The position numbers and the translations under genes are program-made. Below, one piece after another: positions 23,448 to 35,600 of a DNA stretch of 64,000 nucleotides. Position 1 is the stretch's first letter. The number at the start of each line of letters is the position of its first letter. The notes below the pieces were generated by a model. The model was not told where the DNA came from, searched no databases, and was given only the letters and a program-made list of their open reading frames with translations. Source of the stretch: Euwallacea fornicatus (lineage: Eukaryota > Arthropoda > Insecta > Coleoptera > Curculionidae); contig NC_089552.1 in NCBI RefSeq assembly GCF_040115645.1, forward strand, positions 4,960,001 to 5,024,000, given 5' to 3'.

Positions 23448-26400
23448 CTACTGTTGCTGCGTTTGCATTTTGGCTTGCAGTTGAGCGATCATTTCCTGCA
23501 TCCTCTTCAGTTCGGCTTCTTTTTCTTGTAGTATCCTGTCTTTTTCACCAGATGTTGCCACTTTCTCTTCAGTAATGCTATAACACAAAGGGTTGCGTAA
23601 AAATTATTTTTATTAAATGGAAAAAGTAAGATATTCTATAAATACTAGGGACCAACATACGTTAGTCAACCACGCCATTAGTTTCTACTGCCAATATAAG
23701 CCGCGGAGAAGAAAGCAACCGGAAGCACGTCGAGCCCAATATATGTTCACAATCACCAAATTTAGACTCACAGTATAAAGTACTTGAATTGTTAACTATA
23801 TCTGCCAACTCTACTTCTTTGTAAACGTTTTATGAATACTACCCAGAATTGAATATCGTGAAATCGCAATTTTAATTTTTTAATCATTGACATTCATCGG
23901 GTTCCTTTCATGTGGAACACCTTATACCATGTCTCCAGATTTAATTTAAATCAGTTAACAATCTGCGTAAAACTATTGAAAACATCAAACTGTAGAACAA
24001 AAATATGTAATACATGCTGATGAATCCTGTGTTGTTTTTAGAAAATAGTTACCCTATATAATACAGGTATTGATTATATGCTGATTTAATATCTAAGACA
24101 GAAAACTATATGTTTCTATATATTCAAATATAATATTGAAAACTAGCGCAATACGTCCTGAAGTGTTTCGTTTTTTACACATGGCTTGATAATATCTTCT
24201 ACCGTTCAACATAATCAATCAAATTTAATGAAACATGCACAAAAATCAACTTATGTCCGATTCACTCACACATATAAAATAGATGCATTGCAACGTACGT
24301 GTTTCTCTTTGGCGGTGGAACACCTTTAGCTAACCTTTCGCTCCGATAATTCTCATAATGTTCCCTTTGAGTAATATCCTGAAGATCTTGCATGTGAGTA
24401 ATGAGCATTGTCCGCAATTTAATGAAATCGCAATGTTCTGGGTTTTCTACTTCTACCACTCCCCAAGGATATAATCTGCCTCGAACCTAAAGAAAACTAA
24501 TAATAATGTGTTGCCTGTAAAATATAGTGGAAATTACATACCTGGCGTCCTCGAACTTCTAAAAGCGTATTAGCACCACACACAGCAAAGGGCACAGCCT
24601 GTTTTAATTGACGAACCTAGGTAGGTAATATAAATTTTCTATGTGTTAGAAATGATTTCTTATCAGTTATTCAAGTAAACATCATGCAGTTCGTGGCTAT
24701 CCTCACCTGTTCCTTATATTCTTCATCTTCGTCAGAATCACATTCGGGCAAAGAAAATATTTTAATACCATTCTCAGCAATTTCATATAATACTTTAGAT
24801 TTTAGCTTTTGCATCTCTTTCTTGGTTAATACATCGGCTTTGGCAATCACAGGAACTATGTTTACTTTGTTATGTAACTGTTTCATGAATTCAATATCCA
24901 AAGGTTTTAAACTAAAACCAATTCACATGGTATACCGAGACTCGGTCAATATTAGTAATTGCAAGTGAATCGAAAAAAGACTTGGAAGCCCAAGACTACG
25001 ATGTATATATTACTCCATCATTTAGGTAACTATTCGATTTACATATATAAAAATTCGTGTGTTAACAATGCATTTTGTACCGCCGAGGTGTGCAGAAGCA
25101 GGAATAACCTTAAGTTCCAACCAACTTAAAAATGTTAAATTATGAAAATTTTGGAGAATTGGGAGTGTTGAACAGATTTAATTGAACTTCAATGCACGTT
25201 TATACTCATAATACGCTTTTCGAATGTTACTTTATCTTTTGTTAGATATTAGTCAAGCAAATAATGGATAGGTATAGATCACGGCACGATATGGATATTA
25301 AGATAAATAAAAAATTTATTATTATTTTATCACTTATTATATTTCGCTAAACATTTTCAAGAAAGATATTTCATTTAGTTCTTAATCATATTTTATATTT
25401 AAATGATGTTGGAACCGAACACATAGCTCGAGTGGGTTCATGTAGATGCACAAATAACACAACAAAGACCCTGCGAATTTCAGTCAGCTTATTTGTCATA
25501 GGAATTAATCCACACTTTACGGTTTGCCGATCCTCAATATTTTCTGCACCTATTTGAATCCGTGGTTTATCTGCTATGACTTCGAGGCACGTTGACTTTT
25601 AAAGTCATCAAATCGACACTTCTCTAACACATCTGGCTCTTTAAATTTTCTAATACTTTTTGTAGGTATTTTGCCTTTAAAAAATGTCATTCATACAATT
25701 AGGAAACCTGGTTTCAGTATGGCAGCACCACCTACCACACTTTAAATCTGGCTTTTCCCGTTATTTAAGCTCTTTTCTTAGATAAATTGATTTATTCGGG
25801 GAAAGATTAATATTTCGCGACCAGTCCCCCCTAAACCTGACTTCTGGCGAGTTTTTAAGGTTACTTTAAAAGTTATGTCTATCGCCACCATCACCATGCT
25901 CTCGAAGCTTTCAAAATCAAAATTTATTCAGAAATTAAAGCCATAGTGAAGAATTATCACAACTTTAGAAATAAATGTGTTCCAATTGGATAGGTACATT
26001 TTTATTTCATTTCTCTTTAAAAAGTTTATAATGTTTTGAAACATCCTGCATAAAATGAATTAGGGACAATCAAATAATGTATGGTACGATTAACGTAACA
26101 TAAAAAGTTGCTAATTTTTTCGTCACTTTTAGTAATAATGGGTTTTTTACAACCACTTTTGGACAATTTACACAAAATCCTGACATTTTTGCACTTACCC
26201 TGTTTTTATATCGAACATAGTAGACCTTATAAGACCCAGAAAAAATCTAAACAGAAACCCTACCGATATAGGTACAAAATAAATTTTAAAAAGTGCCGTT
26301 CAGTAGTCAAATATTTTAAATTCAATACCACTGTTACCGTGCATACAATTAATCATCCATATTAAGTTACAATCGATTAGAAATCCGAAACCTCTATGTA

Positions 26401-28283
26401 AATGAGTAAACCTCAATAGGGAAACGAGTTCATACACCTTAACTACGCTGACGAATTTTATCGCAATACCATAAGTATTTAAAAACACAGAAAACAACTT
26501 CGTCATACTGCTTACACGCATCCAGTTCTTTTTGCTTCAGTCTTCAATTCACTTGATAAGATTATAATACGTATTAATGGAGTTACAATGAACTGATAAC
26601 GTCTCAGTTCATGCAACTTCCTGTTTAACAGAAACATTACTTACCCATGTCCAAATGGAGATATAAAATAGAAACAGCAATGAATTCTGTTGTCGACAAT
26701 ATTCTTCCTATTCAAACCGCTTTCATCACGTAGAAACCTTTCAAATTGTTCGTCAATGTATCTAATAATTTCAGAAAAACTGTCTGTGTTGTCAATCGCA
26801 TCTCCATACCCTGGAGTATCAACTACTGTGAGTCTTAACTTTATGCCTCTTTCCTCAATTTCAACAGTCGTTGGTTCCAATTTTACAGTTTGTTTGTGCT
26901 TTTCTATCATTGAGAGTAAAAATAGTAATTTGTAAAGCAGTATCTTCAAAACTACCCTAATTAAAATAACAAAATAGTAAAAATACAGATTAACTTCCAG
27001 CCATCATATCAGCTGTATAAATGGATTGTTTATTTGACTCCATGTGAAGAAAGCAATAACCCTGCCAGATGTTAAAACTGGTAAAGAAACTTGGAATTGT
27101 TAACATTTTGTCTCACATGTTAGCTAAAATGCTAAAACCTATGTTCTCAAAGAGGATAAATGCAAAATATACTTTTAGATGATTTAACTATATACATGTG
27201 AAGGTGGAGAAAAAATGTTATGTTCAAATTTGATCATAATAATTTGCATTCAGGTAATTCAAAAGTGTGGAACTAATATTTAACATAATATAACTAGATA
27301 ATTGATGTGGACTCACCCACAGCACCGGGAACTACCCTTTCAGGGTATAAATCAGCCAAAAAGAGAGCATTAACCAAGGTGGACTTTCCTAGACCACTTT
27401 CTCCAACTACCATAAGTGTAAATTCAAAACCCTTTTTGACTGATTTTCTATGAACCTGGTTTGGCAAGTTTGCAAAACCTACATACCCAGGAGTTTCCAG
27501 ACTTGAAAACTGAAAAAGAAACTGTTCTGAACATCATGTTTATGCTTATTACAGAAGTTCAGTTTTTTGTTTTTATCAATATACATATGGCTTATTAACA
27601 ACAATGCCAACAAATTTTTCATAGCCTAAAAACAATTAAAAAAAAAACTTTCTTTAACATGAAAGAAATCTGGTAGTTTTGTCGAGAAATCCAAAAATCC
27701 TTCATTATCAGAGATGTCAAAATGAACTAAAAAGTTAAATGTTAACAAGAAGTAGAAGACAAATTATAGGATAAGTGTAATTTAGTTAAAATATAAAATG
27801 TTTGAAATACTACAATTAATAATTTGTGATCTTTGATATTTTGGAAAAGAGCACTATAGGTTGGTTTGTTACATCCAGTATGTATAGATAACATTGAAAA
27901 TAGAGTTCTTACAGAACGGGACTATCTAGGCTAAAAAAAAACTCTAATTAGAGAATAGATTTAGTTATTTAGTGTCAAACAATTAGTATATTTCAGTACT
28001 GAGATACTTCTGTTGAGAAATTTACTGCTATGATAAAACAATGAGTGAAACACTATTATAATGATAGTCATTATAAAAATGAATTATAAAAATATGTGAA
28101 TTGAAGATAAGAAGTACTTAAAGTTCATCTTCCTTACTATATTGGTTATATTCCATTGGTACCTTCCCCCCATTAATTGGGGTTTGGGGTTATGTATATT
28201 TTGTTTTCAAAAAAGCAAAAATATGGGAGGAATTTATAAATTTGTGCAATAATTCTTACCGATTTTACTGATTCGTTGGACAT
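23448..28283 (-). CDS. Sep1: Septin-1 (SEPT2-group GTP-binding septin)
   Basis: This gene encodes a septin that assembles into hetero-oligomeric filaments at the cleavage furrow and cell cortex. Exons in transcript order: 28283-28260, 27509-27317, 26903-26645, 24911-24707, 24616-24542, 24486-24299, 23577-23448. They total 1,074 bases (357 aa), close to the 361 aa of Drosophila Sep1. A polybasic lipid-binding stretch (HRKSVKK, 28-34) precedes the P-loop GESGLGKS (44-51). Then follow DTPG (G3, 101-104), AKAD (G4, 182-185) and the septin unique element (GRLYPWGVVEVENPEHCDF, HMQDLQ). The C-terminal coiled coil is GEKDRILQEKEAELKRMQEM and a Q-rich end. The N-terminus MSNESVKS-FSSLETPGYVG and the DSDEDEEYKEQV segment fit Sep1 rather than Sep2 or Peanut; Sep4 is the nearest alternative. 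No break is seen. Long introns (1.7 kb after exon 3) contain transposon debris. Confidence 0.93.
24912..26644. other. Septin intron 3
   Basis: No exon or recognisable element is seen in this intron. Small open frames (26108-26365 plus, 26300-26521 minus) are compositionally AT-rich and without homology that I recognise. Confidence 0.45.
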
Positions 28284-29624
28284 CTTGAAGCACCTTAAAA
28301 CCAAATCAAACCAAGCTTGTAATTAAACGAGGCGAGTTGTAAACAAATGTCGAGACGATTATTCTATACTAAGCCACAGTGAAATTTAGCTTTTGACTGA
28401 GAAATGGAACTACTGAGTTGCCTGACCAGCGCCTCCGGCTTTTATATTTATGATTTCTGAATAAGTCTGTTGATGAGTTGCCGTTGAATAGTTGATTTGA
28501 TATGAAAAAGAAAATAAACAAAAAAGCCAAACTGCCTTCCTTTTTGAGCTTCAGTGGCCGCACGCCGTGTTAGCAACATTGAGCCACATCGGTATTTTTT
28601 TATTCAATATGGCGGATAAAGGCAAGTTTGGCCTTTTACGAGTTAGCAAGGCAACCTCTTCATTAGCAAACTTTTAACTTCCCATTATTATAACCCAAGG
28701 AAATTTGATTTGCAACCAAAATGAACCAAATGGTACATTTCAAGTTAAATATTTTTAAAATGGGGGCAGTTCTGGTTATACCGAAAGTAGCTGTGTACTT
28801 CGTTATTTTAAATGAAACACTAAAATGTTTTTGTCATATTTAGATTTTTCTGCAAATTTTAAAACCAGGTTATGTAAAGTATGTTATGTCAAAAATTTGG
28901 AAATTCTGACAGTTACGAGATCCCATGGGAATCTTTATTGATCGATCTTCTTACAAAATTCGGTGATTTCCCTTGCGACCGCCCGAAGTAATTATCGCGA
29001 TATATAATCAGAGATTTTTTCTATTATTCGGATAGTTTCAGAAAATTTTCGAACCTCTTGAGGTAATATTTATTACTATAATCCACAGCTGTGGATCCTA
29101 TATAGACCCTAGACAACTTTATTAAGGCTCCGGCACCTCAAAAATTCATCTTAAGAAACTTCATTATGAGAGATTTAAAAAGTCGTAAAAATCGGTATTA
29201 AAATAATTCAGTATCTTAGAAAATACTTTAAAAAAGCGTCCGATTTAATATACGCAGATAGAGCTCGTGGAGGCGATTAAATAGATCTTTATTGTCTAGT
29301 ATGAATATTAAGTGTCATATTTCCTCACAAGGAAGCTCATGAGCGTGCTTATCCCCAAAGGGTTCCGCTTTCAAAAATTAGTTGAACTCTTTTGAAGCTC
29401 CAAGTTTGTAGGGAAATCAGGTGCATTATTTGAATTGATACTCAGTTTATTACATGACATACTCATAGTATTTTTGAACAATTTCACTACAAGTTATATT
29501 ATTTAATTGTCATCCTCCCTTGAAACTTGTTCAATAATTTACAGATCACTTAATCTTCACTGCGAACTAGAAAATGTGATTTTTTTCAGGCTTAAAAATT
29601 ATACATCAGCAATGACTCTCGCGA
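28284..29624. other. Septin 5' flank and chloride-channel 3' flank
   Basis: The region between the septin start and the chloride-channel A stop; both genes are on the minus strand. Near 28605-28616 the sequence AATATGGCGG resembles the YY1/Pleiohomeotic core and lies about 325 bases upstream of the septin ATG. A short plus-strand frame starting there (MADKGKFGLLRV) ends after 22 codons and is not called. No transposon is evident. Confidence 0.4.
29446..29451 (-). terminator. Candidate poly(A) signal of chloride channel A
   Basis: TTTATT on the plus strand (AATAAA on the gene strand) lies about 175 bases beyond the chloride-channel A stop codon. Confidence 0.35.
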
Positions 29625-32600
29625 TCATCCCTTCTTTAACAATGGTAAATTCTCCGCCGGTCTAATTTCACCCCCCTTGTTGGCTTCATCAGCTTCGACA
29701 GGGAAAATTCCACTATTGGCATCAGAGATGGCCTTTCTTAACTCTTTACCGCCCACTACACCCACCAGTTTTCCCATGGCAGTAACATAGGCAGTGTTGA
29801 GGTTCATCATAGAAAAGAGGGAATGAACTTTTAGAAGAGACGTGCGTTCTACTAATTGGAAAGGAGCTGGATCAATCTGGCAGGAGGCAAAGTCCACTTC
29901 TTGGCTCAGTTGATTCTCTTCCCATGAAGTCTGATCTGCAGACGGTAAGTCGCAAATTCGTATAACTTTCAGCTGAAGATATGTGAATTACGGCACTCAA
30001 GCTGTTGATATCTTTCAGTAGTAAATACCTTTTCTTTTATAGCTTCCTTTTTTCTCTGGGCTGATCCAGGGAAGCCCATTCTATTTAAGTTATATTTGCT
30101 AAAAATCCGTAGCCTTAATTGCTCTTTCTCCTGAAAACGTCCAACAAGTCAGATAAGAAATATAGGCAATAAACATTTTTATACCTCAGTTTCTCCTTTT
30201 TCGTCTAATTCCGCAATGTTAGTTTCACTTTCCGTCTCTTCCAGACGTCGAACGATTTGCAACCTTTTCCTGAAGCCTATCTGACACTCTACTAAGTCAA
30301 TCAGCTCCATCCTGGAGACGCTTCCCAGCAAAATCATATTATGGACGTTATCAACCAAAGGAAATACTTTTAATTGTTTATGCTCTTTAAGCATATTTTT
30401 GAGTTCCCCGTGTGTTATGCCTAGATAGACATGCTTTACGTTTTTTACCATAAAGTCCTCCACGAAGATCTGATAAACAGCTGAAAGGAGATGGGTATGC
30501 ATGATGTTCCAAGAAGATTGGTGCGAATACCTGCAGTGTGCCAGAGGATGAATGAATAAAGTGATTCAGCTGGATTCTCTTTATACACAGGTATATATTC
30601 GATTTACCGAGTGTGAAAGTAATTTTTAAATTTAAAAATTGAGAAAAGAACTCATAGTTTCTAATTTATTATTTGGTTTCGATGTCTCATTTTACATATT
30701 TACAGCTTTTTGAATATTATCCACTAACTCCTTTCTAAGTTTATGCACAAATTTGTATACCAGCGATTTAAAAAAGCCTCACGGATATGAGTCGGGACTT
30801 TGTGATGACCACAGAGTTTTATTATTTTCACCAATCTATCAATATGAAATAAGATGGCGTTGAGGCTAGACAAACACCCTACAAAACTAACCCCAAATTA
30901 TTTTTCAAGAAATACAAATCCCATTCCTCATTTAGTTTTACTAGAAGTTCAAGTGGTCTCAAAATCATATCGATCGGTTGACGATCTGATTGTCTATACA
31001 ACCTGTCGAAACAATGACTTGTGGTTATGACTAATTACGGATGTGGCACATGTCAGTACAAAGGCAGTAGCTGTTAATGATTTGATGGTATTCAGGGTTT
31101 TCGCAGTGCATAATTAAAAAAACCTTGAAAACACTAGGAAACACGAGTTTTTTACACAATACTTTTTTAATATAGAAGAGTTCAACCTATCAGAATTTGT
31201 AAACATGTTGAAATTTTCTGCACTGGTAAAAGAATTAAGCCAATGTTTTACCTTTTCGGTAAAGTACAGCTGGCGCTATCTATCAACTTGCTTGAAATAA
31301 AAATTTTGAATGAATTCATCGTACCCAAAAAACTCCTAGAAACAATGTCAATTCTCTGAATCAAAAACTATAACATTTATTTTCAATTTACTGCATTAAT
31401 TAATTTTAGACATCCTGTAGAATGAAGATAATAGCTTTTAGCTGTTTTATACAAAAGATAATAACTTTTGTATAAGACAAGTGTAGCTGAATCGCTCTAT
31501 TTTTTCTTTATCCTCTAACACCAAATACTAATTTGTATCAGTGTTGCTGGGGCACCCTCTATATAACAACAAATTTATTTAATTAGTCTGAGAAGGCGCC
31601 TATAGCTACTTTTAACTTTTTAATTTTGTTTGTTGCCTGAAAATTTATCTCAGGCACATAAATTTAATATGATATTAAACACCTCAAGCCAAAATAGCAC
31701 CTCTCAGGCATATTTATTCTAAAATATTACCGCTACTGCTGGGCAGCAGATCTGGCAGATAAGGTAGCTTTCCCGCTTTAATTGCCAAGTCATATATGCT
31801 GGGAGTGAAAAACCTGGCAATTCCATTAGCTATAAGATTGGAAATCAGGACTGGAATTACGTGACTGATTTGGGAGGTCATTTCGAACATGATGACCGCA
31901 GTGGAGAGAGTGTGAGTTACAGCGCCGCTCCACGCGACTGCGCCAACTGTGGCATAAGCTCCAGGCATGATTCGAGTTACTTTCCCTCCGTAGCGCACTC
32001 CTAAAATTATGTGATGGGACTATTTTTAGTATAGTTTCAACTTTAACAATCACCATTTGGAAACCAGAGAGCCAGCAATTCTCCTGCAATTCTTCCAAGA
32101 GCGGCGCCTGATCTAAAGTTTGGGATGAAACATCCGGAGGGAATTGGCATTGAGGATGCAAAAATAGAAGCTAGAAACTTTCATTCAAATCATTGGTAAC
32201 ATCGTCATGCGTAAATATTGAGCAAACATACTTGATAGAAAATGAATACGACCAAATTGGTATAGATCCCAGACCATTTCGTCGTCCAGTGATTTAAGAC
32301 TTCTTGTTGAGCCACCGTGTGATTTCCCTGAGTCCACGTGAAGTTACTAAACAAGGTAACCACTTGGTCCTTTGGAGTCAAGTCCGACGCAATGAACTGT
32401 CCGATACCTGGTGGCCATGTCACCGTAGATATAATCATGACCACGAAAAAGGGGTAAATAAAGCGACTGAAAGAGTAATTTTTTCTTTAGAGAAATGAGA
32501 AAAATAAGGATAACGCACTTTTGTTTTTTAATCCAGTTAATCCTTTTACTGCCGTTAATAAACCTGTTGAAGGCTCTTAAAATACAAATGTAGAAGCATC

Positions 32601-35600
32601 CTCCCACACCACAAATCACCCTGAAAATCTTTAAGGGTTAGGTGTTGATGGAAATACAGGGAAACTTATATTATACCCTAAAATTGCAAAAGAAATTAGC
32701 TCCAGAGGGTCATAAGGGAAGTCGTTGATAAAACTAGTGGGGAATACCACACGGATGGTGTCTACCCCGTCTATCCACACGTATAACAATCTAAAAATGG
32801 GAAATTGTATTACCATGTGCGGGCAAAGGGTGAATAAAAAATTCCTGAGGAATAGTGTTGTGAAAAAATTTGCAAAAATGATCCCTGGATTGTTGCCACA
32901 GAACGATTCAGAGATGATGGGAAAAGAATTTCGATTTCTGCTGATTTTTAATATGCCATAAACACTGTTGTCAAAGTTTTCTTAGATTCCGAAAAAAAAC
33001 GAAAAATCTAACACTCGTCAAAATATTTTATCAAAAATATTTCAAAAATCATCAATTCAATAGAAAAACGTTTAGTATATTTTTTTGTTCGTTTCTCATC
33101 CCTACAAAAAAAGCGTATCATTGTTCCAAGTCGATATGGGATACTCAAAATATAGATACCAACTAACTTTTTTTTTAATATGGATTTAGCTTTTTGTTCC
33201 ATATTGTAAAGACGCCTATTATCTCTAAATGATCATTTGGGTACTTTTTTTAGGTGGCTTCCTAGTTGTCCCGATTTAACTTACATTTATTTTTCATTTG
33301 AGGAAATAAAGAAGTATCAAAGACTTATTTTAACATATTTTCAATTGAAATGTTCTTCAATTTTTAAATTTTTGTAAACTATTGGAAGTCAACAGTAATT
33401 GGAAAACGATATTTAGAGCATATTAAATCCCCGAGAATTCCAGCTCTTTTAACTGATTTCCTTACCTCCACGTTTTGGAGATAGGCGCTCCTGAGTAAGA
33501 TATAATGTGTATTCAGATACTTTACATTATCTTTTTCCTTTTTAAATTTTACACTTCTGACATATATCACCTTGGTGGACTCATTACCTATAAACTGTGG
33601 CACCCCACACCGCAGCAAAAAATCCTCTCCAATAGTTTCTAACCGCGAAATACGCGGTGGAAATCTCGACACTGAAAAGAACCCCCCCAATAGGGGAATT
33701 GAAAGTACAGGCGACTCCCACGGCATAAGCAGCCCCAATAAGCTCCATCTTTTTATTCTCGTTCAGATACACACTCTTGAAACTGGACATAAACTTGCTC
33801 ATCTTAGTCACTATTATGCTAGACATCTGAATGAGAGGGCCCTCCTTGCCCAACGGCATTCCACTACCCAATGTTGCCGTGATCCCCATCCATTTGGCTA
33901 TTAACACTCTAAGTGTGAGGAACTCTTTGAGGTATACTCCACGGAGACAAGTTTTGATTTGAGGAACTCCGGAACCTTGAAGAGGATTTGACGTGTATTT
34001 GTGATTATTATTATTTGGTCCCACTAAGCATACCTACTGCTTTTGGAGCTATCAGCGACGTAATGCCGACATCCCATAGTATTAATACCACTGGTAAGCA
34101 TACCCATGCTATCCATTTGGAGAAGTAACGATCCGCTAACCCATTTGACAGCATGGAACGTGCTGTAAAAAAGAATGATAAGAAGGGACGAAACATTTTT
34201 AGAAATTGTGACACAGGACGATAGAAATAATTTCCTGTTACGTGCGGAGAGTTTTCGCAAACAAACCCCATTTTTGTAATTTTTGTTGGCAATATGTTAT
34301 GTTAGATTTAACCTCATTAATAATTAGTAGGTAAACACAAATGAACCTTTCGGCAGATTTTAATGTATTCTCTAAACTGTTTATTAAGTCTCTTTGTGGA
34401 GCTCAACTAGGATCTGAGTAACGATAACAGACGGGAGTTCGGTTAAATAGGGTTAAAGCTGGGCCATTTTGAAGATGCGATTTCAAAATTTTGAAAATTT
34501 CCATGATTTTTAAACATATTAAAAAAAAATTAATTTTGAAAAAAAGTTTAAGTTTTTCCTCAGCTGATGATTCACACCTAGGCCATTACAACTTTTCCTT
34601 TTCTATAACGCGGCAGTGTCATATTTCAAATCCGGCGTTTCCGTTTTTGACATGTAACACCACCGCCATTACAATAAAGTCTTAATAACTTTGAATTATT
34701 TTAGCAAATAAACTGACAATAAATAATAACGTTTTTATCAAAAATTATGTTTTTTTCAAATTTTTTTAAATCTTGAACGGTATATTCTTGAACTCCAAAT
34801 TGCATAACTTGGTTTCAATTTGAGAGAACTCATATATTTTATGATTACCGATATTCTTACGGCTAAGCTCCATAAACGAAGACGCTGTATAGGAACTTCC
34901 AAAAAATGAGGACAGCATTTTTCAGATTTCCATTCTCCTATAACAATCTGCTAATCATAAAATAATCAAAAGGCATTTTTTCATAAAAATTATCAGTGTC
35001 TGTCTTAATTTTTACATAATTGCCATCAAAACGCGAAATTCCTTCTAAGCAAACACCCTGTCAATCGTCTGAATATTTCAGACTTAAATGGCACTTTTGT
35101 GTTTGTTTTTAATTAACACAACATAAACTTTCAACGTCGACAGAGATATTTTGGTGAGCACAGTTAAACAGATTTGTAAATTATAAATTAGCAAATTTTA
35201 TTAAAACAATGGCGACAAGTTTAATGTTTAAATTAGTAAGCAATCAGTGTTATATGTAATATCACATTTGCGCATGACATGATTTTTGTTTTGTCTAAGT
35301 AATGAAAAATCATAACAATGCGTAAATTGCTATGTGTGATACGTCAATTAATTAGTATTAAAAAGTTGTCTTAATAAAAAAAAGTTCTAGGGCCGTATTT
35401 AGGAAAAGAAGTTCCTTATTCTTGACAAATAAAATGTCATATAATGGCATGAAAACTGTGGTATTGAAGCATATTAGAAACTGCAATGTAAATTGCACAT
35501 ATTAATCGTAGCCAGTATAACAAGAAAAAAGTAACGTTAATATACGTACGGTAATATAGCTTATAACCAAATTGCTTGAACTGGAATTGCAAAATATGAA

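Noticed and set aside
28610..28678. Short plus-strand frame MADKGKFGLLRV in the septin promoter
   Set aside because: It is only 22 codons with no homology. The ATGGCGG is better explained as a YY1-like motif.
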